A stretch of DNA of 36,298 nt. It comes from CALMUP01 sp035327305. Its GTDB lineage: Bacteria; Verrucomicrobiota; Kiritimatiellia; CAIVKH01. Location: positions 1-36,298 of the forward strand of contig DAOLDL010000028.1 of the NCBI GenBank assembly GCA_035327305.1, given 5' to 3'. The first letter of the stretch is position 1. Each line of letters begins with the position of its first letter. The notes under the pieces were generated by a model, which searched no databases, was not told where the DNA came from, and worked only from the letters and a program-made list of their open reading frames with translations. Below are positions 16,618-23,841 of the stretch, in pieces. The position numbers and the translations under genes were made by a program.

Positions 16618-16890
16618 TTATTCCCTCGGGAAGTCAAAATTCGTTTCAAACATGTCGCGCAAACGAATCGCCATGGCTTCTTCATCCGGACCATCTACCG
16701 CAATGACGATTTGCGTTCCTTGAGCGAGTCCCAGAGACATTAAATTAAGCATGGATCGTGGATTTGCTTCTCCGGTTTCACAACGCACGACAATGGTGCC
16801 GGAATAGTCGCCGATTGATTTAATGATAAGTGCGGTGGGACGGCAATGTATCCCGTGTTCGTTTTGGATGGTGGCTTCTATGCAGAACAT
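16618..16890 (-). CDS. ptsH: HPr-family phosphocarrier protein
   Basis: HPr relays phosphate in the PTS or its regulatory variants. The 90-residue product has the active-site segment GIHCRPTAL with His15, and the regulatory serine at exactly residue 46 (PRSMLNLMSLG), the site phosphorylated by HPr kinase in organisms that have it. Residue 16, usually Ala in PTS-type HPr, is Cys here, a departure worth noting. No enzyme I or EII permease is adjacent, so a regulatory rather than sugar-transport role is plausible. The gene is translationally coupled to the TraB/GumN gene and divergent from the UbiA gene. No Shine-Dalgarno is evident; TATACA lies just upstream of the ATG, so a very short leader is possible. 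Confidence 0.88.
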   Translation of the reverse strand: MFCIEATIQNEHGIHCRPTALIIKSIGDYSGTIVVRCETGEANPRSMLNLMSLGLAQGTQIVIAVDGPDEEAMAIRLRDMFETNFDFPRE

Positions 16891-16970
16891 CTTGTATACT
16901 GTAATGTGTACCGCATGAATTTACAGGTAATATTTATTGATAATTATCGTAATAGCATGGGGACGGCCTC

Positions 16971-17918
16971 TTGAAGGCCCTTTCTCACCCATGGCTGGCT
17001 TTATTCCGTCTGCCCAATCTGTTTACGGTTCCGGGTGACGTACTGGTCGGTTTTGTCATTGTCATGCCCCGCCACACCGCCGGGTTGTTTGACTTGGTGT
17101 TTGCCGTGATTGCGGCGCTTTTCTTCTATATGGCCGGTTTGGCGATGAACGATCTGGTTGATGTGGAAAAAGACCGGCGTGAACGTCGGGGACGCCCGAT
17201 TGCCGATGGCCGCATTACTCCCAAGGCGGCGCGAAATGCCGTATTCGTTTTGCTGGCAGGAGGACTTTTGTTGTGTGCCGCGATCGGTGTGCCACCCTTA
17301 TTGGTCGGCGCTATGTTGGGAGGCATCATTTTTTTGTATAACATGTATGCCCGCGCCAATCGTTTCTTCGGTGCGGTGACCATGGGCTTATGCCGCTCGG
17401 GCAGTGTACTGCTGGGCGCCGCCGCCGCATTGCCATCAGGGTGGCCGGGGTGGGAGTTGTATTACGTGGCTTTGTGGTGGACCGCAATGATCGGCGCGGT
17501 GACGTGGATAGCCGCGAAGGAAGTCATGCGTCGTCCGTTCGGACGGGTCCGATGGTTGCCATTGCAAATTCTGGTCGCCGGAGGATTGGCGATTCTGTTG
17601 TTTTCTGAACAGCAAAATCCACAATCGCTTTTCCGCGCCGTATTTGGAATTGCCTTCGCGGTATTGTTGGCGTATCAGGCGGCGGTCAGGCTGGGTATGT
17701 CTACTCGTGTGAAAACACCTTCCGGTCGCCTGGTGGAATATGATCCTGATTCGCTTTATCCGCCAGCGATTGGCATTTTGATATCTGCGCTTATTCCCAT
17801 GCAGGCGGCAATGCTGATACTTTTTTCCGATGAGCCATGGGTGTTGCTTTGCGCGTTATTGCTTCTGCTTTGCTGGCCGATCAGTCGATGGTTTGCAAAA
17901 AAGTTTTCGCCAAGTTGA
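16971..17918 (+). CDS. UbiA-family prenyltransferase, EboC-like
   Basis: An integral-membrane prenyltransferase of about eight to nine helices. The 315-residue product carries the first Asp-rich motif NDLVDVEKDRRERRGRPI at 60-77, with the NDxxDxxxD core that binds Mg and the prenyl diphosphate. The second Asp-rich motif is weak: the YDPDSLYPPAIG segment near 262 lies late, while the usual position near 190 lacks a clear DxxxD. The subgroup with LFRLPNLFTVPGDVLVGF and an acidic motif ending RERRGRPIADGR resembles the UbiA-like protein of the ebo gene cluster (EboC); that assignment is inference. The start is a TTG at 16971 preceded by GGGGA; no in-frame ATG fits. The neighbouring photolyase converges with it and the EboF-like gene lies beyond. 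Confidence 0.82.
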   Translation: MKALSHPWLALFRLPNLFTVPGDVLVGFVIVMPRHTAGLFDLVFAVIAALFFYMAGLAMNDLVDVEKDRRERRGRPIADGRITPKAARNAVFVLLAGGLLLCAAIGVPPLLVGAMLGGIIFLYNMYARANRFFGAVTMGLCRSGSVLLGAAAALPSGWPGWELYYVALWWTAMIGAVTWIAAKEVMRRPFGRVRWLPLQILVAGGLAILLFSEQQNPQSLFRAVFGIAFAVLLAYQAAVRLGMSTRVKTPSGRLVEYDPDSLYPPAIGILISALIPMQAAMLILFSDEPWVLLCALLLLLCWPISRWFAKKFSPS

Positions 17919-17940
17919 AAAAAAGAGTTGGCCGCGATGC

Positions 17941-19434
17941 TTATGAATCGATCCGGTCAAAAACTTGTTGGGAGAAGGTTTTCACTTTCTGAATTTTTTC
18001 CTGGGTCATGCGGTCGAAAGTTCTGACCATCATCGAAAGGCGCGGTTGACGGACGAAAAATTCCCGATGATCCGCAACAAAACGCCAATACAGTGCATCC
18101 CATTCGTCGCACCAGGAGCCGGACGGAAAATCACTCATTTTACGGATATAATTTGATCCGGAAAAGTATGGTTTCGTAGTGATGAGGCCGCCATCTGCGA
18201 ATTGACTCATGCCATACACATTCGGAACCATGACCCAATCGTAGGCGTCGATAAACAATTCCATGAACCAACGATAAATGTCGTCCGGACGCAAACGGCA
18301 CAGCAACATGGCATTTCCAAGGATCATGAGGCGTTCGATGTGATGGCCGTAGGCATGTTCATTCACTCGCTTGATCACATGGTCAAGCGGCAAAAGCCCG
18401 GTCGATCCGTCATACCAGTGCGAATTGATTTTCCGTTTATGATTCCAGAAATTGGATGTTCTCTGGCGCACACCCTCGCGTACATACACGATACGCATGA
18501 ATTCACGCCAACCGATGATTTGGCGGATAAATCCCTCCAGGTCATTTATCGGTATGTTGTGCTCGCGCGCATACGACAATGTTATATGTAACACCTCGCG
18601 CGGGGTGATGAGTCCAGTGTTGAGCGCCGGGGTTAATACTGAATGATGCAAAATTGCATGTCGCGTTGAAATGGCGTCTTCATAGTCGCCAAAGCCCCGG
18701 AAGCGGGATTTAAGAAAATGCATGAGGCTTTTTCGCGCCTCCTCATGCGTGGTTGCAAACCAGAATTTTGACGAATCACCAGGATTATGCGCGAAGTGTT
18801 GATCAACGTATTTTATTGCCTCCCGCACCGGTCGATCGTGGGTGGGAATAAATATTGCGGGCGGGGTTTGGTTGGCGGGCCATTTTTTACGGTTCTCGGT
18901 GTCGTAGCTCCACTTGCCCCCGTGTGGTTGCCCTTCGTCATCAACCATAATATCGAGCCGACGGCGCTGGGCCGCATAGAAATCAGCCATGAAATAGCGT
19001 TTTCGTTGATCAAACCATGAATTGTACCATACTGGCGGAGTCAGAAACATCGGGGTTTCGATGATCGTTAATTTGATGTTTCTCTGCCGGGCAAACCGCT
19101 GAAGCCTGCGCTCCAGCAGATAATCTACCGGGTCGGCCACCATGATGGTTTGAATGGATGCGGGAAGAATGCGATCCAGTAGTTCATGGGTCGCCAGGCC
19201 GGGTTGATGATCGACGTAATGTACCGAGACTCCTTTTGCGAGAAGGCGATCGGCGTAAGCCTTCATGCTCGCCCGGTGTAAAATCAGTTTGTGCCGATGA
19301 AACAAAAAGGGCTGATGCGGGTCGCCGCCATAAAACAAACAGTCCTCAATCAACCACATCTGGCGATTGGGTTTGATCGCGGGGTGGGGATCAAACAACT
19401 GGTGTGGATATACAATGACCGCTTCTGTAATCAT
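17941..19434 (-). CDS. Cryptochrome/photolyase of the PhrB (FeS-BCP) class lacking most Fe-S ligands
   Basis: An FAD photolyase of the bacterial (6-4)/CryB class. The 497-residue product begins MITEAVIVYPHQLFDPHPAI and shows the class markers RQIIGWREFMR, HHIERLMILGNAMLL, DAYDWVMVPNVYGMSQFADG and YIRKMSDF followed by WDALYWRF. In class members such as Agrobacterium PhrB, four Cys (350, 438, 441, 454 there) hold a [4Fe-4S] cluster. Here the first falls in TGLLPLDHVI without Cys, the second and third are Pro and Ser in MSDFPSGSWCDEWDA, and the loop before the fourth is shortened. Only the last Cys remains, so the cluster is very probably absent. The start at 19434 fits the family N-terminus; the open frame extends upstream to 19530 but those residues are not family-like. 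It is divergent from the NPP gene. Confidence 0.88.
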   Translation of the reverse strand: MITEAVIVYPHQLFDPHPAIKPNRQMWLIEDCLFYGGDPHQPFLFHRHKLILHRASMKAYADRLLAKGVSVHYVDHQPGLATHELLDRILPASIQTIMVADPVDYLLERRLQRFARQRNIKLTIIETPMFLTPPVWYNSWFDQRKRYFMADFYAAQRRRLDIMVDDEGQPHGGKWSYDTENRKKWPANQTPPAIFIPTHDRPVREAIKYVDQHFAHNPGDSSKFWFATTHEEARKSLMHFLKSRFRGFGDYEDAISTRHAILHHSVLTPALNTGLITPREVLHITLSYAREHNIPINDLEGFIRQIIGWREFMRIVYVREGVRQRTSNFWNHKRKINSHWYDGSTGLLPLDHVIKRVNEHAYGHHIERLMILGNAMLLCRLRPDDIYRWFMELFIDAYDWVMVPNVYGMSQFADGGLITTKPYFSGSNYIRKMSDFPSGSWCDEWDALYWRFVADHREFFVRQPRLSMMVRTFDRMTQEKIQKVKTFSQQVFDRIDS

Positions 19435-19521
19435 GTATAAAGAACATAAGCCATGAATAAAGAATATCCAGCGATGTGAAAACCAGTGGAGGCAAAGGCG
19501 GCGCTGTGCTATGAATTCCCC

Positions 19522-20817
19522 ATGAAGCAATTGCGTAAAAAGCTGGTGGTGTTACAAGTCGCGGCGCTGGGGTGGGATTTTTGCTCCAAGCATGTCGCAT
19601 CCCGCAAGTTGCCGATTTTCCAGAAAACAAAATCCGTTTTTCCCGCTGTTACCTGTACCACCCAGGCGACAATGCGGACGGCCGCTCCACCCTCCATGCA
19701 TGGCATGATTGCCAATGGCTTGTTTTTTCGTGATTTGAAAAAAGTGATGTTTTGGGAACAAGCCGCTTCGCTTGTTGAAGGCCCTCGCATCTGGGAGAAT
19801 ATTCGCAAGCGGGAACACGCGAGAGTGGGGATGATGTTCTGGCAACAAAGCCTGGGTGAGCAACTGGACCTCGTGCTGTCGCCCCGCCCGATTCACAAGC
19901 ACGGCGGCGGCATGATTCAGGATTGCCACTCCATTCCGGAGTCGCTGTATGCCGAGATAAGCGCCACTGTCCGGAAAAGTTTCAATCTCATGCATTATTG
20001 GGGGCCGCTGGCTTCGGACAAATCCAGCGAATGGATCATGGACTCATTCGATCATGTGATGACGCATGAAACGCCCGACCTTTTGTTCGGCTACCTGCCG
20101 CACCTTGACTATGATCTACAGCGCTACGGTCCGGAAAGTCGTCACGCCCGCTCCGCCGCCTCCGCGCTGGCCAAAATGTTGAGGCGATTTTTACAATCCT
20201 GTGAAAAAAACAACTACGACTATGTCATCTTTGGTGATTACGAAATCACACCGGTTCGACGTGGCGCGGTGTTTCCCAACCGGCGTCTCGCCGACGCGGG
20301 TCTGTTCCGTGCGCGCGAGGTGAAGGGTATGCTGTATCCTGACTTTTTTCATTATGAAGCCTTTGCGATGGTGGATCATGAAATCGCCCACGTTTACATT
20401 TCCGATCCCGCGAAAATTGAGTTTATTCGAGAATTATTTTTCGGACTGCCCGGAGTTGGGGAGGTGTGGACACGTGAAGAAGCCGCCGCGCTTGGACTTG
20501 ATCATCCCAACAGTGGGGAATTGATTTTACAAGCCGAACCTGGCGCCTGGTTTGCCTATCCGTGGTGGGTGAATTCCTCCGAAGCGCCGGATTACGCTAC
20601 GCACATCGACATCCACAACAAACCGGGCTTTGATCCGTGTGAGTTGTTTTTCGGCTGGCCGCCGCCTTCGATCAGTATGAATACGAAAAAGGTGGACGGC
20701 ACACATGGGCGGTTGTGCGATGTCGCATGGACCACCTCCTTGCGTGACCCCTGCTCACCGCGCAATTTGACGGAGTTGGCCTCGTGGATCGGCGCGTGGC
20801 ATTCGCGTTCAACATGA
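19522..20817 (+). CDS. Alkaline-phosphatase-superfamily (nucleotide pyrophosphatase-type) protein, EboF-like
   Basis: The 431-residue product belongs to the NPP/phosphodiesterase branch. The likely nucleophile Thr44 is in FPAVTCTTQAT, followed by the PPSMHGMIANG segment. The metal-binding pair is in GYLPHLDYDLQRYG (His194, Asp196), and a later HGR lies near the C-terminus (THGRLCDVAW). The usual SDHG motif reads GDYEITPV here, as in the EboF-type subgroup where a Tyr or Glu replaces the His. The order of blocks (FWGPLASDKSS-like, DLLFGYLPHLDYDLQ, DHEIAHVYISDP, DHPNSGELIL, HIDIHNKPGFDPCELFFGWP) matches that subgroup. Its substrate is unknown. A GTG at 19486 is an alternative start 12 codons earlier. 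The stop overlaps the next start as ATGA. Confidence 0.8.
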   Translation: MKQLRKKLVVLQVAALGWDFCSKHVASRKLPIFQKTKSVFPAVTCTTQATMRTAAPPSMHGMIANGLFFRDLKKVMFWEQAASLVEGPRIWENIRKREHARVGMMFWQQSLGEQLDLVLSPRPIHKHGGGMIQDCHSIPESLYAEISATVRKSFNLMHYWGPLASDKSSEWIMDSFDHVMTHETPDLLFGYLPHLDYDLQRYGPESRHARSAASALAKMLRRFLQSCEKNNYDYVIFGDYEITPVRRGAVFPNRRLADAGLFRAREVKGMLYPDFFHYEAFAMVDHEIAHVYISDPAKIEFIRELFFGLPGVGEVWTREEAAALGLDHPNSGELILQAEPGAWFAYPWWVNSSEAPDYATHIDIHNKPGFDPCELFFGWPPPSISMNTKKVDGTHGRLCDVAWTTSLRDPCSPRNLTELASWIGAWHSRST

Positions 20818-21998
20818 CTGGAAAACTTTCCATCGCGGTGGTATGCGCGCCGGGCCTCGAGCATATTACCAGTGCCGAAATCTCCCGCTTGAAGCTGTCG
20901 GGATTGAGCGCCACACCTGGAAGACTGGAACCGGGGTTGCTGGAATACACGGGTGATCTTGGCAATGTGCAACTGCTTAACTTGCACGTACGCACTGCAT
21001 CCCGCGTTGTTGTTCGATTGGGGTCGTTTCATGCGGCGGCATTCAGCGAATTGCGAAAAAAGGCGTCGCGTCTACCGTGGTCATCCCATGTAACGCCTGG
21101 CCAGTCGGTGCGCCTGCGCGTGACCACCAACTTGTCATCGCTGTACCATAAAAAAGGAATCGCCGAACGGGTGGCCGGTGCGTTGGGAGATGCGCTGGGT
21201 CGGCCTTCACCTGTGGTTGCCGGTGATGATGATGGACCTGCGGAGGCGCAACTTGTTGTGGTGCATTTTCTCCGCAACCGTTGCACTATCAGCATCGATA
21301 GCTCGGGTGATCATTTGCATCGTCGCGGATACCGGCTTGAAACAGGAAAAGCGCCATTGAGGGAAACGCTTGCCGCCGCCGTGGTTCTTGCTTCCGGGTG
21401 GCCGATGAACACGCCGCTGGTTGATCCATTTTGCGGGTCGGGAACCATACCCATTGAGGCCGCATTGATGGCCGGGGGAATACCCCCCGGATTAAATCGT
21501 TCATTTGCCTTTGAAAAATGGCCGGGGTTTGACCGGGGAGCGTGGGAACACATGAAACAAGGCGCCCGCGATGCCGTTTGTGCGGTATCCGCGCAACTAT
21601 TTGGTTCAGACAGGGATGCGGGAGCGGTTCGGATCGCCGAAGCAAATGCGGAACGTGCGGGTGTTGGCAAATTGTGCTCATGGCAAAAACAAAGCATCAG
21701 CGACTTGTCGCTACCCGCAGAAGCTGGCTGGATTGTGACCAATCCACCGTATGGCGAACGTGTGAAAGGCGGGCCGGACTTGCGAAACCTTTATGCCCGC
21801 ATGGGTTCAGTCTGGCGTAAACATGCAAATCTGTGGCATATTTACCAGATCACGTCCTCGCCCAGGTGGACGGGGCAGTTGGGGCTTTCATGTGATAGTG
21901 TGGCTCGATTTGCCAACGGCGGGATACCGGTTTCATTATACAAGGTTCAGCGACATGACGACATTATGGATGAAAGCGGCCTCGTTCGCGGCGCATAA
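20814..21998 (+). CDS. THUMP-domain class I SAM-dependent RNA methyltransferase (RlmL/UPF0020-like)
   Basis: The 394-residue product resembles the N-terminal half of E. coli RlmL, which methylates G2445 of 23S rRNA. It has a THUMP region (about 50-165, with LNLHVRTASRVVVRLGSF), the RRGYRLETGKAPLRETLAAA linker, and a Rossmann methyltransferase core with LVDPFCGSGTIPIEAALMA (motif I) and the catalytic TNPPYGERV near 300. It lacks the second methyltransferase domain found in E. coli RlmL (RlmK part), as is common outside Gammaproteobacteria. The ATG at 20814 overlaps the previous stop by four bases (ATGA), which decides the start. It overlaps the next gene by 44 bases. Exact target base is inferred, not shown. 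Confidence 0.88.
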   Translation: MTGKLSIAVVCAPGLEHITSAEISRLKLSGLSATPGRLEPGLLEYTGDLGNVQLLNLHVRTASRVVVRLGSFHAAAFSELRKKASRLPWSSHVTPGQSVRLRVTTNLSSLYHKKGIAERVAGALGDALGRPSPVVAGDDDGPAEAQLVVVHFLRNRCTISIDSSGDHLHRRGYRLETGKAPLRETLAAAVVLASGWPMNTPLVDPFCGSGTIPIEAALMAGGIPPGLNRSFAFEKWPGFDRGAWEHMKQGARDAVCAVSAQLFGSDRDAGAVRIAEANAERAGVGKLCSWQKQSISDLSLPAEAGWIVTNPPYGERVKGGPDLRNLYARMGSVWRKHANLWHIYQITSSPRWTGQLGLSCDSVARFANGGIPVSLYKVQRHDDIMDESGLVRGA

Positions 21999-22470
21999 GC
22001 ACCGCAATCAGGTTCGCAAAGATGGTAAGACTCCTTACATAGCCCACCCCTTTCGCGTGGCGATGATCGTGCGCGACTTGTTTGGCGTGAACGATGAAGA
22101 AGTATTGGCCGCGGCGCTGTTGCACGACACCATCGAGGACACTGATACGGATTACGATGATATTGCCGACGCGTTTGGCGAGCGGGTTGCAGATTTGGTT
22201 GGAGCACTGACCAAGGATATGCGCTTACCTGACCATAAACGCGAAACCGCTTACGATCGGCAGTTGGCCGAAGGACCCTGGGAAGCAAGGTTGATCAAGC
22301 TTGCGGATGTGCTGGACAATATCACCGATGCGTCGCACGAAAAAATGATTCGTAAAGCGAGCTCGAAAGTTGTGCGCGCGATAAAGTTGGCGGAAAACGA
22401 CGAGGAATTATCCGGCGCCGTCCAGGTTGTGAAGGAATTTGCAGAAGCATTGATGGTTGTGGAGGTATAA
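21955..22470 (+). CDS. HD-domain phosphohydrolase, small SpoT/MESH1-like
   Basis: A 171-residue single-domain protein matching the hydrolase domain of Rel/SpoT. Visible features are HKHRNQVRKDGKTPYIAHP (first His ligand and substrate loop), LLHDTIEDTDTDYDDI (HD pair and ED diad) and RLIKLADVLDNITD (the KLADxxxN motif). Such small alarmone hydrolases, or MESH1 homologues, remove the 3'-diphosphate from (p)ppGpp, or from NADPH in animals. No synthetase domain is present. The ATG at 21955 is inside the preceding methyltransferase gene; the longer frame back to 21793 is only overlap. The next gene begins one base after its stop with a ribosome-binding site in the overlap, so translation is probably coupled. 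Confidence 0.85.
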   Translation: MTTLWMKAASFAAHKHRNQVRKDGKTPYIAHPFRVAMIVRDLFGVNDEEVLAAALLHDTIEDTDTDYDDIADAFGERVADLVGALTKDMRLPDHKRETAYDRQLAEGPWEARLIKLADVLDNITDASHEKMIRKASSKVVRAIKLAENDEELSGAVQVVKEFAEALMVVEV

Positions 22471-22471
22471 C

Positions 22472-23146
22472 GTGAAAATATTTAAACGTATTCTGGTGAT
22501 GCTATTGGTCGTATGTTCCGTAACTGCTCCGGTTCTTGCCATGTGGACCGATGATATGGAGCAGGCATTAAAAACCGCAAAGGCGGAAAATCGATATCTG
22601 TTGGTAAACTTTACCGGATCCGACTGGTGCGGTTGGTGCATTAAACTGGATAAAGAGGTTTTTTCAAAAAGCGAATTCAAAAAATATGCGCAGGAAAAAC
22701 TCGTGCCGGTCATGATTGATTTTCCCATGCGCAAGAAACTTTCCAGCCGTTTGCAGAAACAAAACAGCGAGTTGCAAACGAAATTCGGCGTGAGGGGATA
22801 TCCCACCATTCTGATACTTGATCCAAGCGGGGCGAAAATTGCCCAGACCGGATACCAACCCGGCGGCGCGGAAGCCTATATCCAGCATATTGAAAAGTTG
22901 ATTGCCCCCCATGCGGAAAAGTTTGGCGAGGTTAAAAAGGTGGTTGAGGCTCCGGGTCCGGTGGACGTGAATGTCATGCGAGTATGGACCTCGTCGCAAG
23001 GCAACACGTTGGAGGCAAGTTACAGCCAACGGATCGGAGATAACATAGAGTTGCGCCGCTCGGATGGTTCCCAGGTTAGAATCGATCTTTCATCCTTGTC
23101 TGAAAGCGATCTCGAATTTTTAAGATCGATCAAGGCGATTAAGTAA
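22472..23146 (+). CDS. Exported thioredoxin-fold protein with C-terminal SHD1-like domain
   Basis: From the GTG at 22472, preceded by GGAGG, the 224-residue product has a signal peptide (about 1-23, ending PVLA) and a thioredoxin domain with WCGWC (Cys53, Cys56) and the cis-Pro in RGYPTILIL. A linker follows, then a C-terminal domain (about 172-224) with VWTSSQGNTLEASY and GSQVRIDLSSLSESDLEFL, the look of the SLA1-homology-like (SHD1) domain common in planctomycete and verrucomicrobial secreted proteins. It is probably a periplasmic disulfide reductase or oxidase attached to a small binding domain. In the related DUF255/TlpA types the motif is also WCGWC/WCxxC. The stop overlaps the next start as TAATG. 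Confidence 0.85.
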   Translation: MKIFKRILVMLLVVCSVTAPVLAMWTDDMEQALKTAKAENRYLLVNFTGSDWCGWCIKLDKEVFSKSEFKKYAQEKLVPVMIDFPMRKKLSSRLQKQNSELQTKFGVRGYPTILILDPSGAKIAQTGYQPGGAEAYIQHIEKLIAPHAEKFGEVKKVVEAPGPVDVNVMRVWTSSQGNTLEASYSQRIGDNIELRRSDGSQVRIDLSSLSESDLEFLRSIKAIK

Positions 23147-23487
23147 TGACATCTGTACCGGAAGCGGAAGTGTTGGAGCCTGAAGTGATTCCGCCGGGGC
23201 AAGGCGGTCCCGGAGTTGCCGAGGCAATTATTCCCCCGGGAATCAACCCGATTTTGGCGGGACTTCTCGTCGATGTGGTAAGCATCTTCACGATTGGATT
23301 GTTCGGATTTCTTGCCGGTGGTGTTTTGGGCTACTGGGCCGCTTCATCCAATCGCATGCCGGTGCCGCTCGCCTTGTTGATTGGATTGGCTTGCGGCTGG
23401 TATTGCGCATTGCCGCTTCCGCGTACATTGCCGGTGGCAACCCTGGTGGGGTTGATCCTGGTTCTCTGGCGCCGCTGGTCGCGTTGA
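23146..23487 (+). CDS. Small membrane protein, function unknown
   Basis: I do not recognise this 113-residue protein. It has a Pro/Glu/Gly-rich N-terminus (1-45, with EVIPPGQGGPG) and two to three hydrophobic helices (about 48-67, 73-90, 95-108), ending in a basic RRWSR tail that favours the cytoplasmic side. The TAATG overlap with the preceding thioredoxin gene suggests translational coupling and a shared function at the membrane. It closes the plus-strand run that starts at 19522. Confidence 0.7.
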   Translation: MTSVPEAEVLEPEVIPPGQGGPGVAEAIIPPGINPILAGLLVDVVSIFTIGLFGFLAGGVLGYWAASSNRMPVPLALLIGLACGWYCALPLPRTLPVATLVGLILVLWRRWSR

Positions 23488-23667
23488 CACGGATCCCCAT
23501 TTCCACAGACAAGAATGTCTGTTTTACATTTCTGAATTCAACCGGGTTATGGGAAGAGTCTTCGTGATCAATTTCAAGCGTGTTGCCGACCCCGACGCCG
23601 GGGAAAACAAGATATACGGAGTAACGCAGGGAATTCTGCCTGTGCTGGCTAGGTTCAAAAGGCCTGA
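23488..23667. other. Intergenic region with a repeat and a doubtful short ORF
   Basis: The region after the small membrane protein carries the palindromic repeat at 23502-23521. A 53-codon plus-strand ORF begins at the ATG at 23549 (MGRVFVINFKRVADPD) and ends at 23710, just before the basic small ORF. It has no ribosome-binding site and no recognisable homologue, so I do not call it a gene. No hairpin-plus-T-run terminator was seen after 23487. Confidence 0.4.
23502..23521 (+). repeat. Palindromic repeat family B, copy 1
   Basis: CCACAGACAAGAATGTCTGT contains the inverted arms CAGACA and TGTCTG around AGAA. The identical 20-mer occurs in reverse orientation at 27706-27725. It resembles a REP-like extragenic element. 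Confidence 0.65.
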
Positions 23668-23686
23668 ATGTCCTTTAATCAACAGC

Positions 23687-23715
23687 TTGACGGGGGCGGG
23701 TCAGATTTGATACAT
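23687..23715 (+). promoter_or_regulatory. Possible promoter just upstream of the basic small ORF
   Basis: TTGACG (23687-23692) and ATACAT (23710-23715) with 17-base spacing, or GATACA with 16, form a sigma-70-like pair. The predicted transcription start would fall about three bases before the ATG at 23725, implying a leaderless or nearly leaderless mRNA. The -10 is weak, so this is tentative. Confidence 0.35.
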
Positions 23716-23724
23716 CCACCGCCC

Positions 23725-23841
23725 ATGGGACAACAACTTAGAGTTCGAGTAAAACGTGCAGCACGCCTCCGCCGCGTAAAACGGCTTAAAAAGCGCAAAG
23801 CAGAAGCCCGCAAAACCAAAGCGGCCGGCAAAAGCTCCTGA
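23725..23841 (+). CDS. Very small, highly basic protein (38 residues)
   Basis: The ORF begins MGQQLRVRVKRAARLRRVKR and continues through Lys/Arg/Ala-rich sequence to AAGKSS. About 17 of 38 residues are Arg or Lys, distributed like a ribosome- or nucleic-acid-binding peptide rather than a random repeat. The pattern QLRVRVKRxxRLRRxKRxKxR resembles small basic proteins I associate with the PVC group, but I cannot confirm a named family. An in-frame ATG at 23668, preceded by AAAAGG, would add 19 residues of unremarkable sequence. The start at 23725 is preferred because basic character begins there and a promoter-like pair lies just upstream. If real, it is a standalone gene in a 510-base gap. Confidence 0.55.
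   Translation: MGQQLRVRVKRAARLRRVKRLKKRKAEARKTKAAGKSS

Noticed and set aside
16939..16948. Perfect palindrome GATAATTATC between HPr and UbiA as an operator
   Set aside because: Ten-base palindromes are expected by chance many times in 36 kb; nothing else supports it.
23549..23710. 53-codon ORF upstream of the basic small ORF
   Set aside because: No ribosome-binding site, no recognisable family and no coupling evidence; recorded only as part of the gap.
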